Under the pieces are notes generated by a model. That model saw only the letters and a list, made by a program, of their open reading frames with translations. It did no database searches and had not been told where the DNA came from. Positions 40,012 to 51,040 of a stretch of DNA of 64,000 nt are shown here, piece after piece. The DNA is from Sycobia sp. Sy_11. Its lineage: Eukaryota; Arthropoda; Insecta; Hymenoptera; Epichrysomallidae. Position 1 is the stretch's first letter; each line of letters starts with the position of its first letter. A program made the position numbers and the translations under genes. Where the stretch lies: NCBI GenBank assembly GCA_018907035.1, contig JACCIC010000019.1:3861001-3925000 (forward strand), in the 5' to 3' direction.

Positions 40012-40053
40012 GTAAATGTATATATGTAAATGTATATATGTAAATGTATATGT
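40012..40053. repeat. Three tandem copies of a 14-bp unit
   Basis: Unit GTAAATGTATATAT; the third copy has one or two changes. It lies directly after a (TG)n/(CG)n stretch. Confidence 0.95.
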
Positions 40054-40146
40054 ATTTGTACAGTCTCTCTCCTCCTTTCCAATCCCGCGGCTTTTCATGG
40101 TAGACGCTTAGAGAAACAGAGAGGGCTGCATATAAACTTTTACAGC

Positions 40147-40149
<3 letters not shown>

Positions 40150-40194
<45 letters not shown>
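40150..40194. repeat. (TA)n microsatellite
   Basis: TA run of about 45 bp. Confidence 0.97.
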
Positions 40195-40197
<3 letters not shown>

Positions 40198-40343
40198 CGC
40201 GGGCAAGGATCGGTAAGCGATCAGCAACAGGTATATAGGAGAAAGAAAGAGAACGAATGGAAGAGAGCAGCGAAAGAAAATGCCTACCTGTGCCCCCGCC
40301 GCAGTTCCCTTCGGGTAACTTTCCATCGCCCTCCCCTTCTAAC

Positions 40344-40349
<6 letters not shown>

Positions 40350-40389
<40 letters not shown>
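40350..40389. repeat. (CT)n microsatellite
   Basis: CT run of about 40 bp. Confidence 0.96.
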
Positions 40390-40392
<3 letters not shown>

Positions 40393-40652
40393 CGCTCTTT
40401 CTCGACACGTTGGCAGCGAGGGGGAGGGTGGAATCTCGGCTCGACTGTCTAGCAGGTATATGAGAGGCCGCATCATCCTCGCGCTAGCAATCCAACCAAG
40501 GGATAAAGAAACGTCGGGATAGAGTAGGATGGTATAGAGGCATGGCCAAGTATATATATGTATATATGGTATATATACATACTTTATATCCAGGGTTCCA
40601 GGAGGGATTCATGGAGGATTTGAGAAGCGTACTGCCGCGGCAGGTTGTAAAA

Positions 40653-40685
<33 letters not shown>

Positions 40686-41100
40686 AGCAGAAGGAAGGCG
40701 GTTACACCCTGTTTTATCCCATTCGCGCGAAGGATGACGGCGGCGATGGGCGGTGGGGGCAGAAGGCCGTGCATGTTTACCCTGCCGGCCGCGCTTGTGC
40801 AAATAGCATATACTCGCCACGGCCGTTTATTGCGCTCTATAATAACATGGCTGCGGCGGCGCGATCGCCGCGCGTGCGGGAAAAAGGCGAGAAACGCGCG
40901 TAGAGGAAAATTTCCACGGACCCAGGAGATTCCTCTACCTATCCCTATCTCCCCGTTCTCTCTCTCCCTCTCTCTATATCTATTAATACCGATTTCTTTA
41001 CCTCTCGATGTAAATTCCAGCCTCGCCGCGCCTTCCTCTCCCGTAAATTTTTCTTGGCTCTACAATAATTAAAAATCCTCGATGCTTTTTCTTTCTCACT

Positions 41101-41102
<2 letters not shown>

Positions 41103-41147
<45 letters not shown>
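41103..41147. repeat. (TA)n microsatellite
   Basis: TA run of about 45 bp. Confidence 0.97.
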
Positions 41148-41149
<2 letters not shown>

Positions 41150-41150
<1 letters not shown>

Positions 41151-42000
41151 CGATCGCAATATCCGATAAAAGTATAAAGAGGACGGCCGAGTTGTACAGA
41201 AGGAAATGAAATGATTCCCGTGCGCTCATTGTCTCCGTTTACGAGGCGTGGCTATGGGTGGATAGGGTGGGAGGTACAATAAAAATTAATAATGGCTCAC
41301 TCACTCGGGCGATTTTATTGTTATCGGTGGGTTATAGACCTATTAGTTTGCATTTGAATAACAAAAACTTCCGCTACGCCATAACGTATAACGAGGAATA
41401 AATCTCTAAATCGGTCATACAAGTAATATCGTATAATGTGATTTCTGAAGTTCCGTACCAAGCTGTCATTGTCCATGTACACCTGGTGCAAAGTAAATAC
41501 CTAACTTGCTAAAAAAAAAGAAGAATTTTTACAACGTTTACTCATTCTGTGCTATCCATACGTGAAATTGAGAATGTGTTCAAGAAGTTTCACACATATA
41601 AATGTACATATATTTATATACATATTTCACGTGTAGAGCATACTTTATTTCCTTGCAACTTCAACGGTGAGAACTTCAAACATCTCCCCTACACATGTGT
41701 ATATAGAGTATAGGCGCGGTAAAGGTTTTCAATCCCACGACTGCACAACGCGTCGATTCCTTTCACGAGATACATATCTATATGGATACGTGCGTTATTG
41801 CCGATAAAAACGATATTCTTTAATCTTCCTGTCTTTCGACTATTTGAAGAAAACGATAAAACGCGAAAACTATGTAAATAGATAATATATTATATAGATT
41901 TTGTATTAGAATTCTGTCTCTCTCTAATTTCTCCAGTGCAAGCGTGGCTTGTTCAAATCAAACAAAAATATTGCCGCACTACTTTTACAGACAACGTAAA
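41150..42000. other. AT-rich unique block, no gene seen
   Basis: About 850 bp with no array longer than a few units and no recognised coding sequence. A shorter TA run (42008-42034) bounds it on the right. Confidence 0.5.
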
Positions 42001-42004
42001 CATC

Positions 42005-42040
<36 letters not shown>

Positions 42041-42524
42041 TAGGCATCGCTGCACAGGAACAAAAGCCGAAATTTCAGGATATACAGGTTGATACCGTGG
42101 CGAGAGTAGTTCCTATCTATTTATACGTATAAAATAATGGCGCTACACCGCCGTGGAAGGCAGAGTCGGGACCAACAACGCGGCACAACCAAGGATCAGA
42201 GAGAGGAGAGACACGAGAAGCTCCTGCCACCATCGCGGAATAGCGAGCGATATATATATATATTAAAACAATAGAAGCTGGCGGAATCAAGGTCCGCCGG
42301 CGTGCGGTTCTCGCGCGACGCGGGTCCACTATCCCCCCTCCCCCCCCACCCACTCCGTCTTTCTCTTTCGCCATATATGTATATACGCACACGTGCGCGA
42401 GACGCCAGCCGCGCGTTAAAAACAGAACGGTTCGTCGACGCGGACGAGCGCTCTCGCCTCGTTGCCGTCGCGCGGGGCACCGCCGCGTTCGCGCATACCG
42501 GCGACGGCGCCGACAGCGAGCGCA

Positions 42525-42680
42525 ATGACTTTTCTATATCCTTTGGCGGCTGGAGGTCTCGTACTCCCCCCCCCCTCCACCCCAGACCCGCACGGGGCAG
42601 CAGCGAGTTTCAACGTCGCCGCCTCGTTCGTCCCTCTTGCCGCCGACTTCCGTGACCGACGAGCCTTCCGCCGGCTCGCG
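42525..42680 (+). CDS. Weak candidate first exon (plus strand), 52 codons ending at a GTAAGG donor
   Basis: ATG at 42525 in a CpG-rich block opens exactly 52 codons before GTAAGG at 42681, so the intron would be phase 0. The peptide begins MTFLYPLAAGGLVLPPP, a possible short hydrophobic leader, and continues Ala/Pro/Arg-rich with no recognisable domain. Such composition also arises freely in CpG-rich non-coding DNA, and the poly-C run inside it is typical of the local simple sequence. Listed only because start, frame and donor agree. Confidence 0.12.
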
Positions 42681-42879
42681 GTAAGGGCGCCACGATGGCG
42701 AGTTCGAGCGAACGCGGGACCGTGGCCCCGATCTATAATACAACGTGTTTACAGATACGGTCGCTCGGGTCGAATCTGTGAGACTGAATTGGTCAAGTTT
42801 GGATTGCATATAACGCGTAATGCAAGTATTAATTCGCTTATAAATCACGTAAGGGAAAAAGAACTGTTCACTTGACGTG

Positions 42880-43660
42880 TAAGCGAATTCAATTTGCGCT
42901 CAAAAAAGTACGTTCAGTAGGTGAAAATAGGACGTTACAAGCGAATAAAAGGTAATTGGCAAATGAATATCCACTTGTTTGGACAGTAATCGTTCACTTT
43001 GAAGAATAATCTATTCACATATTTACGTCAAAATATTATTTCACTCGCCTGGGATTTGATATAATCGAGTATCGTTAATTTGACATAATCTTTGAAAAAA
43101 TTCAGATGCCATCTTGTGAACAGTATTGAACAATTTATTTAAAGTTTTCAGCTGGCTTTTTGGCGAATAAGCCCGTGTTTATTTTGTATTAACCCATATA
43201 AATTTAACGCTTTATTAGCAACATTCGTATAATTTCATGCATCAATTCGGTTACGTTTCGATCTCAACGTATGAATGTCATATATTCTAAACGAACGACG
43301 GGGTTTTCCCCAAAATCTTGTTTTATTTACAAGTGAAATTATGCTGGATCGTTCCCGGAAAATTGGGTAAAACCCGAAATATACATGCAGTTGAAAAAAA
43401 AACCGTGGATAAAATCCATGATATTTTCATTCATACATAATACATTCAACGATTCGGATACTTCGATTCGATTACCAGTAAATTCCAGCCGCGAGATAGT
43501 TGTGCACGATGTTTGAGACGCGAATTTTGTCGGTAGATTTTTTTTTTTTATAACAGAAGGAAAAATCCGACTGACACAACAATGGACGGGCAGGCGTGTA
43601 CAATAGATATCAGAATCCACGCGAGACTGAGCACGCTTGAATATCGTGTACTGTGATTTT
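42880..43660. other. AT-rich unique block, no gene seen
   Basis: Non-repetitive. It would be the start of the intron if the candidate exon at 42525 were real. Confidence 0.5.
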
Positions 43661-43672
43661 TATAATAATCAA

Positions 43673-43674
<2 letters not shown>

Positions 43675-43721
<47 letters not shown>
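43675..43721. repeat. (TA)n microsatellite
   Basis: Pure TA run of about 47 bp. Confidence 0.97.
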
Positions 43722-43724
<3 letters not shown>

Positions 43725-43944
43725 AGATAGACGCACTGCTTTGGGAAATATTTCCCCTCCTTTCCGCGAGGGAAAATCTTAAAGCAAAGATTTTCCACAA
43801 TGGGTCGCGCAGTTTTTTCCATCTATTATACTCACACCTTGAGCGACATGTTCTAGCCTCCCACCGCCTGGAACGGTCCCTTACGCTACTTAAAAATCAC
43901 CGCGAAATGCGCGCTCACGCGTCGGTCGTCGCGATAATGGCGAA

Positions 43945-43945
<1 letters not shown>

Positions 43946-44032
<87 letters not shown>
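43946..44032. repeat. Compound (CT)n-(TA)n microsatellite
   Basis: About 40 bp of CT joins directly to about 48 bp of TA, in the same order and orientation as 4977-5073. Confidence 0.97.
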
Positions 44033-44033
<1 letters not shown>

Positions 44034-44593
44034 CCTTGGTGCGCGGGCTTTGAAACAAAGAGGCGGGAAACGAACATCTCACCCTCGTTAACGCGAGTAC
44101 TTTGAGAATGTATAATTCAGCAGAGAGGAGGAGGGCGTCAGCGCGTAGGCTGGTTTTTCTCGATATTTTTCTTTTCTTAAAATTTCGCAATTTATGACGG
44201 GCAGAGAGAAGCCCAGACCTGGCGACTGTCTTTTATATATATATATTATAATATACATTCAATCGACAACGATCTCCGCGACGGAGCACCGCTTCCCGTA
44301 CGCATGACGTAGGTAGAATAGTATACTATCGGGGTCATCAACAGCACGAACATACGCGCGCCTAGCATCCCGCGGATCTCTCGGATTCCCATCATATGGG
44401 CTCACACTAAGATGCGGTTTCTGAATTTTAGAATTAACTTGCATAAAATACGTGTGTGTTTGCGAGAGAGAGAGAGCGCGCTGAGGTATAACCGCGTAAT
44501 ATGTATGAGCGGTGCGATAATCGGAAATCATGTGTACCAAGAAACTGACGATGATGCTAGCAAGATTAAATTTGCTTACTGATGATGAGGGAC

Positions 44594-44634
<41 letters not shown>

Positions 44635-44670
44635 GGGGGGAGAGGGAGAGAGGGGGGGGGAGAGAGACAG
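44594..44670. repeat. Short (TA)n-(GA)n with G runs
   Basis: TA, then GA, then GGGGGAGAGGGAGAG-type purine sequence. Confidence 0.9.
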
Positions 44671-44819
44671 AGACGGACTCGAGAGATAATAAGCTCCGGA
44701 GCTATATTTAAATCATCGGGTAGAGTGCGCTGGCAAACCGGGGGCATGATTCATACTTCAGGAATTTTATTTATATTTATTCCGGTTTTTATTGCATCAG
44801 GAAGTAGTTTAAAATGACT

Positions 44820-45780
44820 GTAAAATAATGGTATGAATTAAGTAGCTGCCCGGGAATAACATACGTAAATGAGACATTTTTATTCATTTTTTCTCCAATA
44901 ATATTCGTATAGATTTATCTATTCAGCGATGGTATAATGAAACAGACGTTGCATCCATGATTTATTTGGCTGTTTTTTTTTTCGTGGTATCTCAGGCATG
45001 CTGGGTACGGGGTATAAATGTCCAATGAACTCGTATATTCGTTAATGATAATTATCTAAGGATTACTGCATGTTTTACAACCATTTTTTCCATTGCTTGT
45101 TGAAAGGGCCATTTTACAATTGGTTTTTTGAATGCAGAAACAAAAAAATTGGAAGACAGGAAGACTTTTTCAGATATTTTTATATGTTTTAATACGTACG
45201 AAATGTTGATTTTTTTCTCTCAATAAGTCGTCAGTTCGGCCGAAAGAAACCTCAATTGTGTTTTCTGTTTGAAGTTCTGCGCAAAATTTTGCAAACTGTC
45301 TTATTGGATTTTTTTTATTGAAGTCCCTCGTTAAGGCGGCTAAAAACAGAGGCCATTTTGAATTTATAAATTTAAGAAACCAGATCTTTTTAATCGACAC
45401 GGAATCGTAATTAGAAATCTCAACAGATAATAGTATTATAACGGTTCGTTATGATTACTGGTCTAATTGCACCTCTCTCAAACGCTATACGTTTATATCT
45501 ATAAATAGACCAATCCGCGATATCCAATATTATACTTCAACTCCTGGCCGGGATTCAAGAAAAAAAAAGGCTTAATTCATCGTTTAATTTTTCAATCAAG
45601 CGAACTAATAAGTAATATTCTTGCCGTTTTTGGCACAACAAAAGAAGAAGATAAAAAAAAAAAACGAGACCCGAGGCAAAGTGAAGTTTCCAATGAAATG
45701 AGAAAGGGACAAAAAAAAGGAGCCAATAAAAAATTTCATTAGCGCTCGTGGTATAGCCATACTTAACCATCCGGGACGAG
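44820..45780. other. AT-rich unique block, no gene seen
   Basis: About 960 bp without dinucleotide arrays. A 76-codon minus-strand frame (45170-45400) has a mixed composition but resembles no family I know. Confidence 0.5.
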
Positions 45781-45947
45781 TATGTTGCGCACAAAGTGTA
45801 TATATTTGACGTACGGCTCGTTCGAGCATTATACGCGCGCGCGCGCGCGCAATTTACGGGATTGTTTTACCGATTGCGAACCCGAGAGGAGCTACAACGC
45901 GCAGGGGAGTGCAGTTGTAGCGCGGTGGTTCATTGGACCGTCCACCG

Positions 45948-45951
<4 letters not shown>

Positions 45952-45994
<43 letters not shown>
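45952..45994. repeat. (TA)n microsatellite
   Basis: TA run of about 43 bp. Confidence 0.97.
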
Positions 45995-45997
<3 letters not shown>

Positions 45998-46046
45998 GTA
46001 TATCGAATCGCTCGGTTGGTGCGCCGATCCCCCCCTCTCCCTCGAC

Positions 46047-46047
<1 letters not shown>

Positions 46048-46087
<40 letters not shown>
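46048..46087. repeat. (TA)n microsatellite
   Basis: TA run of about 40 bp, only 53 bp from the previous one. Confidence 0.97.
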
Positions 46088-46090
<3 letters not shown>

Positions 46091-46210
46091 GCATGTATAG
46101 AAGCGCGTATAATACACAGCGCAATGCACTGAGGAAATGCGCGTGATAATTCCCCGCTACGCTGAGCGTGAAGTATGGTCGTTCGATGTGTACACTCACT
46201 CACTCTCTCA

Positions 46211-46212
<2 letters not shown>

Positions 46213-46261
<49 letters not shown>
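46213..46261. repeat. (CT)n microsatellite
   Basis: CT run of about 49 bp followed by (CG)5. Confidence 0.97.
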
Positions 46262-46272
<11 letters not shown>

Positions 46273-46515
46273 TATGAATTGCGAGCTCGTTGAGCAACGC
46301 ATTATTCTCCACGTACAGATTCCCCTTATCCTCTTGCCCCGTAACCCCGCCCGCTCCATCACACCTCTCGACCCCGTCGGAACTTCTCACACCTCTCGGC
46401 CGCGAAACACCGCGAGACGATTGAAAATCTCTCGGGTTTTCTCGCGCGCGAGATTGGCGGGAGGCGCAGAAGAGATCGCGGCACAGGGCTTTAGCTGTTT
46501 ATCAATAAAAATCTG

Positions 46516-46520
<5 letters not shown>

Positions 46521-46569
<49 letters not shown>
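46521..46569. repeat. (TA)n microsatellite
   Basis: TA run of about 49 bp. Confidence 0.97.
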
Positions 46570-46576
<7 letters not shown>

Positions 46577-46789
46577 GCAAAGAGAGCGGGTCCGTAACGA
46601 GGAATGAGAACTTAAGCGAGAGAACAGCGTGGAATATGTGATCTTTGAGATAAATGTATGTAATTACATAGATATACACGGGCTACCTATATAAGACCGG
46701 GCATTAAAAAATCATTTACTTCCCTAACGGGCCACGATACGTAATAAAATACCATCGCCCCCCCCCCATATAAATACATACACATCCAT

Positions 46790-47760
46790 ATGCTGCAGCA
46801 ACGAGGCAATGAAATTTATTCTGGATTTCGTGTGCGCATAAGATGGGAGCGCGCGCGAGGGGCGCGTCGACACACATACCCAAGCAGAACAGGTGCGCAA
46901 CGACTGTTCTACACGCCCCGTGCGCACCCATCGTCAGCGGCATCGTCATCGCCATCATCATCATCATCGTCGTCGCCGCCATCGCCATCATCCGCCCCGC
47001 GCGGGGAGTTCACACGGCGCGCATGACGCACCGCGGGCGCGCGGCGTCACGCTAAGCCGAGCATCGTCGCGGTGTGATACACCCTCTCCTCACACACACA
47101 CAGCCCACTCCCCCCCCCCCACACCTGGCCGCTACATCAAACGTAAAACGCTCGGGGCGAGGGGGCAGAGCGATTTCGAAGGACTTCCTGTAACGGGGGG
47201 GGGGGGACGTACGCGTCGGGTTGGCGAGAGTGGCGCGCGAATTAATCGGCGGTTCCCTCGATCGCTAGGTGGTACTTGGTCCCGTCGACGACTCGAGACT
47301 TCGAAAGAGCTCTTTCGGCCGAACTCTTGGACAAGCTCGCTGTGTTTCCACAGTTCTGGACTTGTCGACGAAGATCGAGGAAATCGATCGCGTTCCGCGA
47401 TACCGATCTCGCGCGCTATTCGCCACGGCCTCTCGTGCAAAGGCAGTAGAAAGCCCGTACGGGCTCGACGCGCAATTCATTCGAGCATGCCCGAAGTCTT
47501 GATCATCGGCTGATCGAGCAATGCCGGCAAAATTCGTTCGATAAAATCTACACGGTTCTGACAGGGACTCGCGGCTGGCGAGAAACGTGAGAAATGCCTC
47601 GCTCCATTGTTGCAACTGTTCGTTGCGTTACGGTGTGTTGATAGTCGGGGACGCGTCATCGTCATGGAAACGGGGTTACGAAGCGAGTAATGACCGCCCG
47701 TATGCGCATTGCCACCCTACATTTTTGGATACGTTAAATGGCGGTTGAGCATTGGCCGAG
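46790..47760. other. CpG-rich region with (ATC)n/(GTC)n repeats, no gene confirmed
   Basis: The region includes an imperfect CAT/CGT/CGC trinucleotide stretch (46936-46992) and overlapping open frames on both strands, the longest 206 codons at 46893-47513, all His/Arg/Ser-rich at the repeat. From 47200 to 47760 the sequence is non-repetitive and CpG-rich, which would suit a promoter or an unrecognised exon. I see no domain and no clear splice pair. Confidence 0.35.
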
Positions 47761-48056
47761 CGCTGGTGACGTATAGACATACAGCCAATTCGTAAAAAGA
47801 TACGTTTCAGTATATATATATATATAGTTTGTTTTACAATCATTCCAAGGCAAACTTTAAATGATAGATACCGTTAGGGAAGCGAGCTCTACATAATATA
47901 TTTGAATTAGAAAAAGGAAACCGGGAGGGGGAAGGGGGTCGTCGATTCCAAGCCAATAACCCATAATACCGTTATCGTTATCCGATGGGAAATTAATCGC
48001 CGGTTAAATGAGAAAAAGGAGTTGCGCTCCGTTCAACCTCGTTACGTACAGGTGAA

Positions 48057-48118
48057 GGGGAGGGCAGAGGGGGAACGATGCTCGCCACGGCAAGCATCGA
48101 ACCCCCTCCCCCCCTCGC
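48057..48118. other. Imperfect inverted repeat forming a long hairpin
   Basis: Arms around a 10-nt loop (48083-48092) pair GATGCT with AGCATC and, after two A-A mismatches, GAGGGGG with CCCCCTC. Weaker G/C pairing extends the stem to roughly 26 pairs with several mismatches. It lies in the proposed Nrt intron and could form a stem in RNA from either strand. The size is small for an animal pre-miRNA, and the outer part is low-complexity G-rich/C-rich sequence. Confidence 0.35.
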
Positions 48119-48219
48119 CCCACGAGAGCACGCGCGCATCTGTGAGTAAAAAAGCTCTCGGGCGATCGAACGACGAAGGTATTAGGCTCTCGCGATAAGG
48201 CGACTGATCGTAATACGCG

Positions 48220-48960
48220 TTTTTAAGGCATAAAAAAAAGTTTTTTTAAATCCGTAATTATTTGTAATTTGTTTAAGTTGTATTTTTTTTTATTAAAGAG
48301 TTGTTTTCGCCGCAGACTTGAGTAAATAATCGGTAAAAATTCGAATAACATAGGTATAACGAGCCAAAAACTGTAATATTAACATTCTTTGCGGTTCGAA
48401 TTCGATTTTTTTAATTTGATTTAATTGTTACTTTTTGCTTTGTGGGCAAATATTTTGCAGAATTCGTCGGCCATCAGCTCTAATTTTTGGACGGTCGATG
48501 TCCGTGAATCGAATCGAGATATTATCATATTACAGTATTAAATTGAAAATAACACTTAAAAGAACTCAGATAATGATGTTGACTAATGTCAGCTTCTATT
48601 TAAAAAAAAAAAAACTTATTCAGATCTAGCTCAATACGATTGTGAGATAAACCAAACACGTTTTAATGTTCTTGTCGATTTTACAAAGCAAACGCGAAAC
48701 TTTAAATTTCAAAATGATACACTCTTATGTCCAAGAAAATCGCATTATTTTTTCGCTCGACCCTTCGTTCACGAGAAAACAACGAATAACAAAGAAGAAA
48801 AAAAGGAACAACTGCTTTTCGCTCGTGCAGTTTTCACCGCGAAACTATCCCCACAATTTTGACGCGCGTACATGGAGAGAATTTCCATAATAAAATTGGC
48901 GTCTCTCGCCCAGCAAAATGACAATTCGACTTGATTACTATTATTATTGCACACAGGGGG
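48220..48960. other. AT-rich unique block downstream of the Nrt exon donor
   Basis: Non-repetitive AT-rich sequence in the proposed Nrt intron, ending about 70 bp from the donor. No gene recognised. Confidence 0.5.
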
Positions 48961-49038
48961 ATCAGGGGGATCAGTTTAACCAGAAACAAGGTTACCGGGT
49001 TCACGGGCCAACGCGACAATTATAACACGACGACTTAC

Positions 49039-49297
49039 CGTTGCGGCGCACGGCTCTTTACTCTTGGATCGGCAGAAGCCCGGCATCTTGATGCCGCCAA
49101 TCGGTATTTTCCTCTTCGCCGGCTTCGCCTCCTCGGGCTCGGCGGTCTCCGTCGCGGGCGCCGCGGCCGTGTTCTTCTCGTTCAACATTTTCTCCTTCTC
49201 CTCGTTGAGAATCTCCTTCTTGTCCATGCTGTCCGTCGTTTGCTGCGGCTGCTGTTGCTGCTGCGTCTGGCTCATGCCCGTCTTCTCGCGCTTCGCT
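49039..49297 (-). CDS. Nrt: Neurotactin, first coding exon (N-terminal cytoplasmic segment, partial gene)
   Basis: Neurotactin is a type II transmembrane cell-adhesion protein. Its long charged cytoplasmic N-terminus precedes one membrane segment and an extracellular, catalytically dead cholinesterase-like domain, and it acts in axon guidance and epithelial adhesion. Seen here on the minus strand: an acceptor (TTCTTTCAG, AG at 49299-49298), 22 nt of exon, ATG at 49275-49273, 79 codons, then a consensus GTAAGT donor at 49038-49033. The intron falls between codons (phase 0). The peptide has a Gln-rich start (residues 3-12), a Lys/Glu-rich stretch (18-34), an Ala/Glu/Pro linker (37-52) and the basic motif KIPIGGIKMPGF (56-67), followed by CRSKSKE. 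That motif, just after an acidic Lys/Glu-rich stretch, matches Drosophila Nrt as I remember it. The exon is open in frame upstream of the ATG, so an earlier start in another exon is possible. The membrane and esterase-like parts are not visible in the window. Confidence 0.85.
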
Positions 49298-49629
49298 CTG
49301 AAAGAAGTACAAATGGCTATTTATGCGTTTATAAACGAGCGAAGGGAAAGAATAAAACAACAATCGAGCGGGCGTTTGCCTTTATTTTTTTTCCCCCAGA
49401 GGCGGAGGGCGATCTCCCGCCTGATCGGAGAGAGGAGAAAGTGTGGCGCGATGATACTTTCGAGCACACCGGGCGGACGGAGGAAGCAAGGTTACTTTTT
49501 TGCGATCGCGGGTCAAGAAAAACGGGACAGGGGAGACACGGCCGACGATTTCTGGTGAACAGCCTCGAATACAAACAGTGCTGTGCGGGGGCCCGAGAGG
49601 GACGATCATTGCGATTTTCTTAGGTCTGG

Positions 49630-51040
49630 CGTGTGAGGTGGACTGACTTTTGTTGCTTGACAGCACGGGTCGTCACAATACTTAAAGGTCACAAAACTTA
49701 AAGAATCCAGCAACGAATAGGCAAACATCGATAAAGTTTGAAAGTCCGAAGTCAATGGTATGATTGTATCTATTGTCATAAAATAAAAATCATTTCATTC
49801 TCTCGTTTTTTTTTTTTTTTATTAATTTTGCTCATCCGACAATTGTTACTTTTATCTGTAAAATTAGCATATTTGGTTGACGATCAGAACGAAACAAAAA
49901 ACAAAAGCAAAAAACAAAAAAAAAAAAAATCAGAATCAATATTCCCGCAACAAGCGAGCGATCAACAAGCGAGCCATCGGCCATCCCAGCTGTTGCGCGC
50001 AGAATCAATCTTGTTAAGCTTCAATATTATACCTCCTGAATATTTATGAAGGGACAGGTCACCGGACAAGTACACGCGCGCGGGCGCGCGCGTGTGCGGG
50101 GACAGGGGGAGGGCATAGCACATCCACAGCGGGTGATTGAACCTATTGATTTACCGCCGCTCGCTTGAATTTCCAACTCGATTTCCAATCACGGAATCAT
50201 ACTCGGGACAGAATCGCGGCGCGTCTGTTCCCGGAGATCCAGCGAGAGGCGTATTTTTATAGTAAACAAAATCAGTGCTCGGAAATATATATTGGCTCTA
50301 AAAATTCTACGCGTTGCATGAATTATGATTTTGTAATCGGCTAAAGTGCCATAGAGAATCTAATAGGTACGTATGATTTTATAAGAAAAACATCTCGAGC
50401 GCACCCTTTACATCAACATTCAAATTGCCCGGGCAAGAGTTTTACGAGAAAGCACTTGGTCGATGAACAAATAAAATAAACTCAAGCCCCTCACCTTCAC
50501 TTTCTCTCTCACTCTTTAAAAAGTACATTTTAATTTCAATTTGCTATTTATAGATTCTAACTTTCTAATAAACGCTAATGGGTATTTCATGCGTAGATCG
50601 TTTGCTTCTATCTCACGTAGATTTTGCAAGCACCGTTATAATATTAAATATAATAAATATGATAAATATAATAAACTGTCGACCTCTGGGAAAGAACAAT
50701 GCGACCTGATGATGTATGGACTTGCCTACAGGCCATGCTACGTTAACAGCACATGACCGGACCACAAACAATAATAAAACAGCTGCGACAGATACTATCG
50801 TAAACCCTTTCTGACTTTGATTCCAACCGATATTATGGATCTTTGCCTCAGGATTATACAGTTTTCGCCACGATGTTCACACAAAGCCAGCGTAAATGAT
50901 CCGACGGCTTGCAGCTAAGGAAAATTGTCACGACTGAAGAAGCTTGGGAAGAAAAGAAAGAAATCGCGGAAAAATTAGGGGCAGCGCTCCGATTCCAAAA
51001 AGGGAGATAATGCCGCAAACAAGAGAATGATATTACAATG
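49630..51040. other. Intron sequence upstream of the Nrt coding exon, no gene seen
   Basis: Contains poly-T (49808-49820) and A-rich runs (49890-49930) and a GCGCGCGGGCGCGCGCG-like palindromic patch near 50075-50095. An initiator-like TCAGTCC on the minus strand near 49642-49648 could mark an alternative short 5' exon, but nothing supports it further. Confidence 0.4.

Noticed and set aside
45170..45400. 76-codon minus-strand frame with mixed composition
   Set aside because: Lies in AT-rich sequence, with no known motif, no splice sites and no support from neighbours.
46893..47513. 206-codon plus-strand frame rich in His and Arg
   Set aside because: The His/Arg part is a (CAT/CGC)n repeat and the rest overlaps equally long frames on the other strand. 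No recognised motif.
49382..49666. 94-codon minus-strand frame just upstream of the Nrt exon
   Set aside because: It lies upstream of the Nrt acceptor, in intron sequence, and shows no similarity to neurotactin.
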